DNA of 64,000 nucleotides from Kitasatospora sp. A2-31. GTDB taxonomy: Bacteria; Actinomycetota; Actinomycetes; Streptomycetales; Streptomycetaceae. The stretch's first letter is position 1. Each line of letters starts with the position of its first letter. Of the stretch, positions 1-9,208 are shown piece after piece. Location: the NCBI RefSeq assembly GCF_022288725.1, contig NZ_JAKNTA010000001.1, positions 620,899-684,898 of the forward strand, read 5' to 3'. Under the pieces are notes generated by a model, which saw nothing but the letters and a program-made list of their open reading frames with translations, ran no database searches and was not told the origin of the DNA. The translations under genes and the position numbers were made by a program.

Positions 1-385
1 CCAGCGCGCCGCCGACGCCCATCAGCGCGCGGTAGCCGATCAGTTCGCCGGGCGAGGCGGCCAGCGAGGAGAGCAGCGAGGCGATCCCGAACACCGCCAT
101 GCCGGCGAGCAGGGCGCGCTTGCGGCCGAACCGGTCGCCGAGCAGGCCGGCCGTGAACAGCAGGCCCGCGAAGACCAGGGTGTAGGAGTTGATCGCCCAT
201 TCCAGGTCGCTCTGGCTGGCGCCGATGCCGGTGGGCGCCGGGGACGCGATGGTCTTCATCGCGACGTTGAGGATCGAGTTGTCCAGGACGACGACGAGCA
301 GGGCGAGTACCAGCGTGCCCAGGATCGCCCAGCGGCGGCGATGGATGGCCTCCGGTACCCGTGGTGGCGCGGCTGCAGTGGTCAT
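1..385 (-). CDS. MFS drug exporter of the DHA2 (EmrB/QacA) type, N-terminal part only
   Basis: The gene starts at ATG 385 on the minus strand and leaves the window at base 1, so only about 128 residues are visible. They hold a short cytoplasmic start, a first membrane helix ending in [10 protein letters not shown] (the DHA2 motif with Asp-Asn after TM1), a second helix ([15 protein letters not shown]), and the loop motif [13 protein letters not shown] (MFS motif A). Members of this family are 12-14 TM proton-driven drug exporters. A TetR-type operator lies in its upstream region. The substrate cannot be told from this fragment. Confidence 0.9.
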   Translation of the reverse strand, partial: MTTAAAPPRVPEAIHRRRWAILGTLVLALLVVVLDNSILNVAMKTIASPAPTGIGASQSDLEWAINSYTLVFAGLLFTAGLLGDRFGRKRALLAGMAVFGIASLLSSLAASPGELIGYRALMGVGGAL

Positions 386-708
386 GGCGGTCTCCCCGTC
401 CGTGGTGGCGTGACACTGGCGGGCATTTCCGAGTCGATGGCGTCTCGTAACCCCCGTGGCGAGCGTAGCGCCATTTTCGATACGAGACGAATCCGTTTCG
501 TAAAACATGGGCAAAGAACGGGCCGCCCCGGGCCGGACCGCGCGGCCCCGCCCGGCGGACCGGCCCCCGCCCGGCCGCCCGGTGTGCCGTAGATCGCACC
601 GGCACGGCGGCACCCCTCTTTGCGCCCGTGCCGGGGCGTGCAAGCATGGAGGTGATCCGGGGACGCCACACGGCGCCACGAGACGACAACCCTTCAGGAG
701 CCTGTTCG
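386..708. other. Gene-free divergent promoter region between the exporter and panB
   Basis: About 320 bases between two divergent genes. It holds the palindromic operator-like repeats at 441-502 and the panB ribosome binding site near 695-701. I see no other gene in it. Confidence 0.7.
441..502. promoter_or_regulatory. TetR-type operator cluster
   Basis: A near-perfect palindrome has arms TACGAGACG (481-489) and CGTTTCGTA (494-502), 9-4-9 with one mismatch. A third copy, CGTCTCGTA, lies at 441-449 and is an exact inverted match of the 481 arm. Three related half-sites just upstream of an efflux gene are typical of TetR-family operators. No TetR gene lies between the exporter and panB, so the regulator would be outside the window or unlinked. 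Confidence 0.6.
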
Positions 709-1578
709 ATGAACGCTTCTTCGCCGTCGCCTGCCCAGAACCAGGCGTCGACCGCCTCGCTCTACGGCGGGGTCACCAACCGCCGCGTCACCGTCCGCGA
801 CCTCGCCGCCGCCAAGCAGCGCGGCGAGAAGTGGTCGATGCTCACCGCGTACGACGCCCTCACCGCGGGCGTCTTCGACGAGGCCGGCACGCCCGTGCTG
901 CTGGTCGGCGACTCGGCCGGCAACTGCCACCTCGGCTACGAGACCACCGTCCCGGTGACCATGGATCAGATGGTGATGCTCTCCGCCGCCGTCGTCCGCG
1001 GCACCAAGCGGGCCATGATCGTGGCCGACCTGCCCTTCGGCTCCTACCAGGAGTCCCCCGCCCAGGCCATGCACAACGCCGCCCGGCTGATGAAGGAGGC
1101 CGGGGTCGGCGCGGTCAAGCTGGAGGGCGGCGAGCGCAGCGCCCGCTCCATCGAGCTGCTGGTCGAGGCCGGCGTCCCGGTGATGGCGCACATCGGGCTC
1201 ACCCCGCAGTCCGTGCACGCCCTCGGCGGCTACCCGGTCCAGGGCCGCGGCGACGAGGCGGCGCACCAGCTGCTGCGCGACGCCAAGGCGGTCCAGCAGG
1301 CCGGCGCCTTCGCCGTCGTCCTGGAGGCCGTGCCGGCCGAGCTGGCCGCGCAGGTCACCGAGCAGCTGGCCATCCCCACCGTCGGCATCGGCGCAGGTGT
1401 CGGCACCGACGCCCAGGTGCTGGTCTGGACCGACTTCGCCGGCATGACCGCGGGGCGGGTGCCGAAGTTCGTCAAGCAGTACGCCGACCTGCGGGCCGTG
1501 CTCGGCGAGGCCGCCCGCGAGTTCGCCGAGGACGTCCGCTCCGGTGCCTTCCCGGCGCCAGAGCACACCTTCCACTGA
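709..1578 (+). CDS. panB: 3-methyl-2-oxobutanoate hydroxymethyltransferase (ketopantoate hydroxymethyltransferase)
   Basis: Makes ketopantoate from 2-oxoisovalerate and methylene-tetrahydrofolate, the first committed step of pantothenate and CoA synthesis, in the cytosol. The 289-residue protein has family marks in order: [20 protein letters not shown] (metal-binding Asp), [34 protein letters not shown] (catalytic Glu), PTVGIGAG. I chose ATG 709 because TCAGGAG lies about 8 bases upstream; a longer reading from 628 adds 27 unsupported residues. Its terminator hairpin is split by the insertion element that follows. Confidence 0.97.
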   Translation: MNASSPSPAQNQASTASLYGGVTNRRVTVRDLAAAKQRGEKWSMLTAYDALTAGVFDEAGTPVLLVGDSAGNCHLGYETTVPVTMDQMVMLSAAVVRGTKRAMIVADLPFGSYQESPAQAMHNAARLMKEAGVGAVKLEGGERSARSIELLVEAGVPVMAHIGLTPQSVHALGGYPVQGRGDEAAHQLLRDAKAVQQAGAFAVVLEAVPAELAAQVTEQLAIPTVGIGAGVGTDAQVLVWTDFAGMTAGRVPKFVKQYADLRAVLGEAAREFAEDVRSGAFPAPEHTFH

Positions 1579-1600
1579 CGGTCGCCGCACCACTGGACCG

Positions 1601-1615
1601 GGCCCCGCTCCCCTC
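1601..1615 (+). terminator. Left arm of the panB terminator, separated from its right arm by an IS element
   Basis: The arm GGCCCCGCTCCCCTC (1601-1615) pairs with GAGGGGGCGGGGCC found after the insertion element (from about 3426). Joining the two sides across the element rebuilds a GC-rich stem-loop with the short loop ACCC, 22 bases after the panB stop. In the present sequence the hairpin is interrupted. Confidence 0.65.
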
Positions 1616-1650
1616 ACCCGAGGACGCTGTTGGTGAATTCGGGGTCCTGA

Positions 1651-3312
1651 TCACTTCGCCCCGTCGGGCTGTTGCTCGGCGGGGCGAAGTGCTGCGAAGT
1701 GGCTGGTGCGGGTGCGGGCCCGGGGGGTGTCGGTGAGGTGGGCGTCGATGCGGGCCAGGTTGATCGCGGCGCCGGTGAGCTGGTGCTGGAGGCTGGTCTT
1801 TGCGAGGCCCTGATAGCGGGATCTGCGCAGGCCGCAGCGCCCGACGCCCTGGGAGATGGTGCCCTCGACGCCGGCGCGGATCTTGTAGCGGTCCTTCCAG
1901 GCGTCGGTTCGCTGTTCGGCGCGGGCGGCGTGGACGGCTTCGTATTCGTCCCGGCGTCGCAGGTTGAGCTCGCGTCGTTCGGCCCTGGGTGAGTTGACGC
2001 ATTCCCGCAGGTGGGGGCAGGGGCGGCAGTCGGCGGGGCTGAAGCGGACCCGGATGACGGGCAGGTTGTGCTGCGAGTGCCGGTGGTGCCATTGGGTGCT
2101 GGTGGCCCCGTTCGGGCAGGTCACGTGTTCACGCTCCCAGTCGATGGTGAAGGCGTCCTGTCCGTAGGGGCCGCCGGCGGAGGCGGCGGTGTTGTCCGCG
2201 ATCGGCCCTTGCAGGTCGACGCCGTGGTCGGTGCGTGCCGCCACAATCTGGGCGGCGGTGGGATATCCGGCGTCCACCCAGTGCTCGTCGGGCAGGCAGT
2301 CGCGGGCGGCGAGCTGGTCGTGGATCGCTCCGGCCATCACGTTGTCGGGGACAGTGGCGACGGTGGTGGCCATGTTCGTGACCAGGTTCGGGGTGTCGGG
2401 TTCGCAGGTCTCGGTGGCGTGGACCTTGTAGCCGTCCCACATGATGTCGCGCTTCACGCTGCCCCGGGCTGCGACGTCATAGGGCGTGACCAGGCGTGTC
2501 GCGCCCGGCGGGCGGTCTTTTGGGTCCCGGCGCCTCACCTCGCCCCCGAGCACGTGGAACTGCTGGACCCATACCTGCCGCAGGGTCTCGACCCCGGCAA
2601 GCGCGCGCAGACCGGGCGGCGCCTCGGGTGCGAGGACGGCTTCGAGCAGTCGCATGCCGTCCCGGCCGATCCGCAGGCCCACCTCCTCCCGCCTGGCACG
2701 CGCCTTCGGAAAGCGGGAGTCCTCGGCCCGACTCGCGTAGTGCCGGAACCAGTCCGGCTCGGCCACCTCCGCCAGCCATTCGGGGGCGGCCTGGGCGAGC
2801 GCGTTCAACGCCGCGCGCAGCGTTTCCGCGACCAGCTCCAGAAAGCACAGCTCACGGGCTGCCGACAGCACATGCGTGGAGTCGGTGCGGGCCCGGCCCG
2901 CCGTCTTCAGCAGGCCCTTGTCCCGGGCCGCGACCAGGACGGCGTCCAGCACCCGCCGCCCGGCGTCCGCCTCGACCAGACGGTCCCGGAACTCCGACAG
3001 CACCGAGAAGTCGAAGCCCGGATCGCCGAGCTCCAGCCCGAGGGCGTACTTGAAGTCGATCCGGGCCCGGACCGCCTCCGCGGCCTGCCGGTCGGTCAGC
3101 CCCTCGACGAACTGCAGCACCAGCACCAACGCCAGCCGGCCCGGCGACCACGCCGGTTTGCCCCGCACCGCGAACAGGTCGGCGAACTGGTCATCCGTGA
3201 ACAGCACCCCCAGCTCGTCCCGGATCCGAATCGCCAGGCTGCCCTTCGGGAACGCCGCCCGAGCCACCCGCACCGTCTCCACCGGAACCTCACCCGGCCC
3301 GTCCGCACGCAT
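1651..3312 (-). CDS. IS1182 family transposase
   Basis: The 553-residue protein begins at ATG 3312. The N-terminal part (about 1-150) is the DUF772-type domain (FAVRGKPAWSPGRLALVLVL, GLTDRQAAEAVRARIDFKY). The DDE catalytic core follows with Asp in RTDSTHV, Asp in WVDAGYPT and Glu in RAGVEGTISQG. A Cys-containing segment (CRPCPHLREC) sits between the last two. Length and motifs look complete, so it may be active. The frame is open to 3399, but those bases hold the palindrome at 3340-3375, so I did not extend. Confidence 0.93.
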   Translation of the reverse strand: MRADGPGEVPVETVRVARAAFPKGSLAIRIRDELGVLFTDDQFADLFAVRGKPAWSPGRLALVLVLQFVEGLTDRQAAEAVRARIDFKYALGLELGDPGFDFSVLSEFRDRLVEADAGRRVLDAVLVAARDKGLLKTAGRARTDSTHVLSAARELCFLELVAETLRAALNALAQAAPEWLAEVAEPDWFRHYASRAEDSRFPKARARREEVGLRIGRDGMRLLEAVLAPEAPPGLRALAGVETLRQVWVQQFHVLGGEVRRRDPKDRPPGATRLVTPYDVAARGSVKRDIMWDGYKVHATETCEPDTPNLVTNMATTVATVPDNVMAGAIHDQLAARDCLPDEHWVDAGYPTAAQIVAARTDHGVDLQGPIADNTAASAGGPYGQDAFTIDWEREHVTCPNGATSTQWHHRHSQHNLPVIRVRFSPADCRPCPHLRECVNSPRAERRELNLRRRDEYEAVHAARAEQRTDAWKDRYKIRAGVEGTISQGVGRCGLRRSRYQGLAKTSLQHQLTGAAINLARIDAHLTDTPRARTRTSHFAALRPAEQQPDGAK

Positions 3313-3339
3313 CGACACCACACACCCCCACAACAAGGA

Positions 3340-3375
3340 ACGCCGGTCTCCGAGACAAGTCTCGGAGACCGGCGT
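3340..3375. promoter_or_regulatory. Perfect 17-bp inverted repeat between the IS right end and the transposase start
   Basis: ACGCCGGTCTCCGAGAC (3340-3356) is followed by two bases and its exact reverse complement (3359-3375). It lies 28 bases upstream of the transposase ATG and inside the element. A hairpin here could stop or mask transposase translation when transcription enters from outside, as known for IS10 and IS50. It could also be an operator. Confidence 0.6.
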
Positions 3376-3458
3376 CACACACCGCAGGCGATCAGCCACA
3401 ATTCACCAACAGCGTCCCCTCACCCGAGGGGGCGGGGCCCCGTCGTGCCCGCGTCCCC

Positions 3459-3553
3459 GTGTCCGAGGGCGGCCGCGTCCGGGCCCGGCCGTGCACGAGG
3501 GCGGCCGCGTCCGGGGGCCCGCCGTGCACGAGGGCGCCGCGTCCGGGCCCCGA
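3459..3553. repeat. Three tandem copies of a 30-33-bp GC-rich unit
   Basis: Units at 3459-3490, 3491-3523 and 3524-3553 each start with GTGCACGAGGGCG (GTGTCCGAGGGCG in the first) and contain GCGTCCGGG. They sit between the IS element and the ABC transporter promoter. No function is evident. Confidence 0.7.
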
Positions 3554-3647
3554 CAGCGGGATGACAGCGAGGTGACAGCGCGCCGACGGCTTCCCGCCCG
3601 CCCCCGCCGGGCGGTGACGGCACGCTGACAGCCGGGCCGGACAACCT
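3552..3647 (+). promoter_or_regulatory. 11-bp-phased direct repeats and -10 element upstream of the ABC exporter
   Basis: GACAGCG occurs at 3552, 3563 and 3574, followed by GACGGC at 3585, all exactly 11 bp apart. A second pair lies at 3616 (GACGGC) and 3627 (GACAGC), again 11 bp apart. The last repeat, read as GACAGCC (3627-3633), ends 8 bases before a possible -10, CAACCT (3642-3647), which is 6 bases before the ATG. SARP and OmpR-type activators bind this kind of 11-bp heptamer array, with the last repeat about 8 bp from the -10. Confidence 0.55.
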
Positions 3648-3653
3648 GAGGGC

Positions 3654-4672
<1,019 letters not shown>

Positions 4673-4676
<4 letters not shown>

Positions 4677-5485
4677 CCACCGCCACCGCCGCCACCGCCC
4701 GGGTGGAGGACTCCCGGATCGACCTGGCCGGCCACCTGCGCCACGTCGGCGCGCTGACCCGCCGCAACCTGATGCGGATCAAGGCGGACCCGGAGTCGAT
4801 GTTCGACGCCGTGCTGATGCCGATCATCTTCACCGTGCTGTTCGTCTACGTCTTCGGCGGCGCGATCTCCGGCGGTCAGGACGCCTACAAGCAGTACATG
4901 ATCCCCGGCCTGCTCGGGCAGACCGGCATCACCCTGGCGATGGCCGTCGGCACCGGTCTGAACAGCGACTTCCAGACCGGCGTGATGGACCGCTTCCGCA
5001 CCCTGCCGATCGGCCGCGCCGCCGTCCTGCTGTCCAAGATCGCCGCGGAGACCTGCCGGGCGATGCTCTCCTTCGCCATCCTGATCGGCTTCGCGCTGAT
5101 CCTCGGCTTCGAGGTGAAGACCGGGCCGCTGGAGGTGCTGGCCGCGATCGGCCTCTCGCTGGTGTTCGGCATGTCGATCGTCTGGATCTCGATGCTGCTC
5201 GGCATGGCGCTGCGGAGCGCCCAGGCCGTCCAGGGGGTCGCCATGCTCGTCCTGATGCCGCTGCAGTTCGGCAGCTCGATCTTCGCGCCGACCGACACCA
5301 TGCCGGGCTGGCTGCAGTCCTTCACCAAGGTGAACCCGCTCTCCGCGCTCGCCGACGCCTGCCGCTCGCTGCTCAACGGCGAAGGGGCGCTGGCCCACCC
5401 GGTGCTCATCGTGCTGGGCTGGTCGGTCGGCGTCACCCTGGTCTTCGCCCCGCTCGCGGTGGCCCGGTTCCGCAAGCGGACCTGA
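4673..5485 (+). CDS. DrrB-like ABC-2 type permease
   Basis: A 270-residue integral membrane partner of the preceding ATPase; its ATG overlaps that gene's stop (ATGA at 4673-4676). It has the DrrB arrangement of about six helices: a helix near residues 45-65 (LMPIIFTVLFVYVFGGAI), then segments around 105-125, 145-165, 170-190, 195-215 and 240-262. The family motif FRTLPIGRAAVL follows the first periplasmic loop. The likely role is export of an amphipathic compound; the substrate is unknown. Confidence 0.94.
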
Positions 5486-5510
5486 GCCGGCCGTCGCAGC
5501 CACCGGAACC

Positions 5511-5562
5511 GCCGGTCGGCCGGCCCCTGGGGACGGGGGGTCGACCGGCCGGCCTTCGGCCT
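5511..5562. terminator. GC-rich inverted repeats between convergent genes
   Basis: The 101 bases between the permease and the AfsR-like gene hold GCCGGTCG (5511-5518) with its complement CGACCGGC (5542-5549), and a further GGCCGGCC-type repeat. They could terminate transcription from both sides. There is no clear T tract. Confidence 0.35.
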
Positions 5563-5586
5563 CTCCACCCGCGGCCCGACCGGCCG

Positions 5587-8500
5587 TCAGGCCATCAGGT
5601 CGTCCAGCAGGGAGCTGGTCTGCGGCAGCGACAGGCCCGCCCCCTCGGCGTGGGCCGCCTCGAACGCCTCGTCACCGAGCAGGGCCCGCAGGCTCGCCTC
5701 GGAGGCCGCCCGTTCGAGCCGGTCCAGGTAGCCGCCCTTCGGCCCGTTCAGCTCGGTGTGCGCACCGAGCAGCACGGCCGCCTTGCGGCCCGCGACGAGG
5801 TCGTGGTCGCGCTCGGCGAAGATCCGCAGCACCCCGGCCGCCGGGGGGACCAGCATGACCGACAGCTGCTCCGCGAAGCCGCTGCCCTCGGGCGGCACCG
5901 CGCGCAGCAGCCGGCGCCCCTCGTCCAGGATCGCGAGCCCCCGCTCCGGATCGCCGGCCTGCGCGACGATCCAGCCCCGGGTGACCGTCAGCATCCCGCC
6001 GACCAGGTCGGGGGCGAAGGTCCCGATCCGGCTGGCCCAGTTCACCCGGTCCAGCTCGGCCAGCGCTTCGTCGTAGGCACCGCGATGGGCGCTGATCCCG
6101 CAGAGCATCAGGCGCCCGAAGAGCAGTGCGCCGTCGGCCGCCTGGATCTTGCCGGGATCGATCGTGTCCAGCGCCTCGCGGATGTACCGCTCGCCGGCGT
6201 CGAGGTCCTGTTCCAGCATCGCGCTGCCCAGGTGCACCCGCAGCATCGGCACCTCCTGCGGCGCGTCCAGCTCCTCGGCCAGCTCGATCGCCCGCTGGTA
6301 GGCGGCGACCGCCTCCGCGGAGCGGCCCTGGCCCGCCAGCGCCTCGCCGTGGGCCGCGTACGCCTGGGACATCCCCCACCGGTCGCCGATCCTGCGGTAC
6401 AGCTCCAGCGACTCCTCGCCGTCCCGGAGCGCCTGCTCCAGGCCGCCGGGCCAGTCGTTCATCGTCTTGGCCCGGATCTGCAGGACGAACGCCAGGTCGG
6501 CGGCGCGGCCGTGCCGGCGGGAGCCCGCGACCGCCTCCTCCATCAGGTCGCGCATCACGTCCAGCCGGCCGGCCAGGAAGGCGGCGAACACCCGCATCAC
6601 CCCCGGGAACCGGTAGCTCTGCGGGAGGTCCGGGGTGTAGGCCTCCAGCAGCTGCTGGGACACCCGAATCGCCTCCCGGTCGGCCAGCACGTCGAGGTTC
6701 CCCTCGAAGAGCCCGACCAGCCGGAAGATCTCCAGCTGCCGGCGCGCCTCGGCGGCCACCCCGGGCGGCATCGGCACCCCGTACTCCAGGACCTGCCGTT
6801 CCAGGGGCTCCGCCGGCGGGCCCGCCGGGTCGAACGGGTCCGGACCGAGCGCGCGCACCGCGTCGTACCAGCCGCGGGCCTCCAGGCTGAAGCCGCGCAG
6901 CGACCAGTACCAGCTCATCCCGAGCGCGAGGGCCAGCCCCTCCTGCTCCTCCTCGCGCTCCACCGCCCGGCGCAGCGCGGCCCGGATGTTGTCGTGTTCG
7001 CGCTCCAGCACCGCCAGCCAGCGCAGCTGCTCCGGGCCGTGGACGTGCTGGTCGGCGGTCCGGACCAGCTCGCGGAAGTGCACCAGGTGGCGCCGCTCGA
7101 CCTCGGCCCGCTCGGCCGCCTCGGCCAGCCGCTCCTCGGCGTACTCGTGGATGGTCTCCAGCATCCGGTAGCGGGACGAGCCGTCCCCGCTCAGGTCGGC
7201 CACCACCAGCGACTTGTCGGCCAGCGAGAGCAGCTGGTCGGCGACCTCCTCGCGGGGCACCTCGACGTCGTCGGCGCAGATCGCCTCGGCGTCCTCCAGC
7301 GTCCAGCCACCGGCGAACACCGACAGCCGCCGCAGCACCGCCCGCTCCCGCTTCCCGAGCAGCTCCCAGCTCCAGTCGACCACCGCGCGCAGGGTCTGCT
7401 GGCGGGGCAGCAGGGTGCGGCTGCCGCCGGTGAGCAGCGCGAACCGGCCGTCCAGGCGGTCGGCGATCTGCCGGGCCGTCATCACCCGCAACCGGGCGGC
7501 GGCCAGCTCGATGGCGAGCGGGAGGCCGTCCAGCCGCCGGCAGATCTCGGCACAGGCCTCGGGCTCGCGCTGCGGGTCGAAGCCGGGTCGGGCGGCGGCG
7601 GCGCGCTCGGCGAGCAGGCGCAGCGCGACCGGGTCGGGCAGCGGCTCCACCGGCAGCACGGTCTCGCCGGGGACGCCGAGCGGTTCGCGGCTGGTGGCGA
7701 GGACGGTCAGGCCGGGGCACTCGGCGAGCAACCGGTCGGCGAGGTCGGCCGCAGCCTGGATCAGGTGCTCGCAGTTGTCCAGGACGAGCAGCATCCGGCG
7801 GTGGCCGCAGTACTCGACGAGCCGGCGCAGCGGGTCCTCCGAGCGGGGCTCGATGACCTCGGCGACCATGCCGCCGGTGTGCAGCACGGTCTCGCGCAGA
7901 CCGAGCGCGGAGACCACGGCGGCGGGCACCGCGGCCGGGCTCTCCAGCGGGGCGAGTTCGGCCAGCCAGACGCCGTCCGGCCAGTGGCCGGCCGCCTGCT
8001 CGGCGCGGCCGGCCTCGACGGAGAGTCTGGTCTTGCCGGACCCGCCTGGGCCGGTCAGGGTGACCAGCCGGCTGCGCGTCAGGGCGCCGCGCAGGGCGGC
8101 GAGGTCGCCCTCGCGGCCGACGAAGCTGGTCAGGCGGGTGCGCAGGTTGCCCGCGCTGCGGGGCGGCTGCGGGGCGGTGGCGGACGGGGTGCCGGCGGAC
8201 GAGGTGCCGGCGGACGGGGTGGTGGCGGACGGGGTGGTGGGTGGGGCGGCGGGCCCGGGGGCGGTCGCCGCCGCCGCGACCGGGGCGGGAGCCGGGGCCG
8301 GACGGTCCGCCGGTGGGTGGTCAGCAGGGGCCAGCAGCTCGGCGTAGAGGGTCCGGAGCCGGCGGCCCGGGTCGACGCCGAGCTCCTCCGCGAGGGTGCG
8401 CCTGGTCCGCTCGTAGTGGCGCAGCGCCTCGGCGGTGCGCCCGCTCTCGTGCAGCGCCCGGACCATCAGGTACTGCACCGACTCGTCCAGCGGCTGCCGG

Positions 8501-9036
8501 GCGCAGAGCTCGGCGAGCTCGGCGACCAGCTCGGCCGCCCGGCCGAGGCCGAGGTCGGCGAGGATCCGGTGCCGGCGCACCTCCTCCCGCTGGGTCTCCA
8601 GCCTGGTGGCCGGGCCACTGCGGTCGGGCAGGTCGGCGAGCACGGGACCGCGCCAGAGAGCCAGTGCGGCCCGCAGCCGCTCGGCGGCGGGCCCGTGGTC
8701 GCCCTCCTCCAGGGCCCGGCGTCCCTCCCCGGCCAGCCGCTGGAACTCGCCGAGGTCGGTGTGCGGCTCGGTCAGCCAGTAGCCGGCCGGCCCGGAGCCG
8801 ACCTGGTCGCGGCCGATGGTCCGGCGCAGCCGGCCGACCAGGGTCTGCAGCGCGGCCGGCGCGTCCTGGGGCGGCTCGGCGTCCCAGACCTCGTCCACCA
8901 GCAGGTCGGCCGCCACCGGCCGTCCCTGCCGCAGGACCAGCGCCGCGAGCAGCGCCCGCAGCCGGGCCCCGCCGAGCGGGACCGGCGTGCCGTCGTCGTG
9001 GTGGGCCGTGGTGGTGCCGAGGATGCCGTAGTGCAC
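5587..9036 (-). CDS. Large AfsR/SARP-type transcriptional regulator (DNA-binding, BTAD, NB-ARC, TPR)
   Basis: A 1,149-residue regulator. Residues 1-95 form an OmpR-type winged helix (LGGARLRALLAALVLR, DEVWDAEPPQDAPAALQTLV). About 100-245 is a bacterial transcriptional activation domain. After a Pro/Ala/Thr linker comes an NB-ARC ATPase with P-loop GPGGSGKTR (about residue 327), Walker B LLVLDNCEHL and GLPLAIELAAARL, then a long TPR-like helical region. I chose GTG 9036 rather than the ORF start at 9444 because the winged helix begins there. CAGAAT lies 6 bases upstream, suggesting a leaderless transcript. It converges on the DrrAB exporter, whose promoter has SARP-like repeats, so it is the natural candidate regulator. 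Confidence 0.93.
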   Translation of the reverse strand: MHYGILGTTTAHHDDGTPVPLGGARLRALLAALVLRQGRPVAADLLVDEVWDAEPPQDAPAALQTLVGRLRRTIGRDQVGSGPAGYWLTEPHTDLGEFQRLAGEGRRALEEGDHGPAAERLRAALALWRGPVLADLPDRSGPATRLETQREEVRRHRILADLGLGRAAELVAELAELCARQPLDESVQYLMVRALHESGRTAEALRHYERTRRTLAEELGVDPGRRLRTLYAELLAPADHPPADRPAPAPAPVAAAATAPGPAAPPTTPSATTPSAGTSSAGTPSATAPQPPRSAGNLRTRLTSFVGREGDLAALRGALTRSRLVTLTGPGGSGKTRLSVEAGRAEQAAGHWPDGVWLAELAPLESPAAVPAAVVSALGLRETVLHTGGMVAEVIEPRSEDPLRRLVEYCGHRRMLLVLDNCEHLIQAAADLADRLLAECPGLTVLATSREPLGVPGETVLPVEPLPDPVALRLLAERAAAARPGFDPQREPEACAEICRRLDGLPLAIELAAARLRVMTARQIADRLDGRFALLTGGSRTLLPRQQTLRAVVDWSWELLGKRERAVLRRLSVFAGGWTLEDAEAICADDVEVPREEVADQLLSLADKSLVVADLSGDGSSRYRMLETIHEYAEERLAEAAERAEVERRHLVHFRELVRTADQHVHGPEQLRWLAVLEREHDNIRAALRRAVEREEEQEGLALALGMSWYWSLRGFSLEARGWYDAVRALGPDPFDPAGPPAEPLERQVLEYGVPMPPGVAAEARRQLEIFRLVGLFEGNLDVLADREAIRVSQQLLEAYTPDLPQSYRFPGVMRVFAAFLAGRLDVMRDLMEEAVAGSRRHGRAADLAFVLQIRAKTMNDWPGGLEQALRDGEESLELYRRIGDRWGMSQAYAAHGEALAGQGRSAEAVAAYQRAIELAEELDAPQEVPMLRVHLGSAMLEQDLDAGERYIREALDTIDPGKIQAADGALLFGRLMLCGISAHRGAYDEALAELDRVNWASRIGTFAPDLVGGMLTVTRGWIVAQAGDPERGLAILDEGRRLLRAVPPEGSGFAEQLSVMLVPPAAGVLRIFAERDHDLVAGRKAAVLLGAHTELNGPKGGYLDRLERAASEASLRALLGDEAFEAAHAEGAGLSLPQTSSLLDDLMA

Positions 9037-9208
9037 TCGCCCATTCTGGTCGATGGGCGCGGCCCGCACGCACAATTGTCCGGGCGCCACCGGGCCGCGG
9101 AACCCCGCGCGGGGCCCCGGACGTTCACCCGGGACGGCTTGTCCGGCGACCTCCCGGCCCGGCATGATCGGTCCCTGCCCCCTCCCCCAGACCCCGGAGC
9201 ACCCACTC

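Larger units (their letters stand above)
1610..3429. mobile_element. IS1182-like insertion sequence with terminal inverted repeats and direct repeats
   Basis: The element has perfect 16-bp inverted ends, ACGCTGTTGGTGAATT at 1624-1639 and its reverse complement at 3400-3415. It is flanked by a perfect 14-base direct repeat, CCCCTCACCCGAGG, at 1610-1623 and 3416-3429. The exact border is ambiguous by a few bases because GG/CC could belong to the ends. It carries one transposase gene on the minus strand. Intact ends, target repeat and open reading frame suggest a recent insertion. Confidence 0.92.

Noticed and set aside
1651..3399. The 582-residue reading of the transposase
   Set aside because: The extra 29 residues would be encoded by the terminal palindrome; the ATG at 3312 begins just before the conserved domain.
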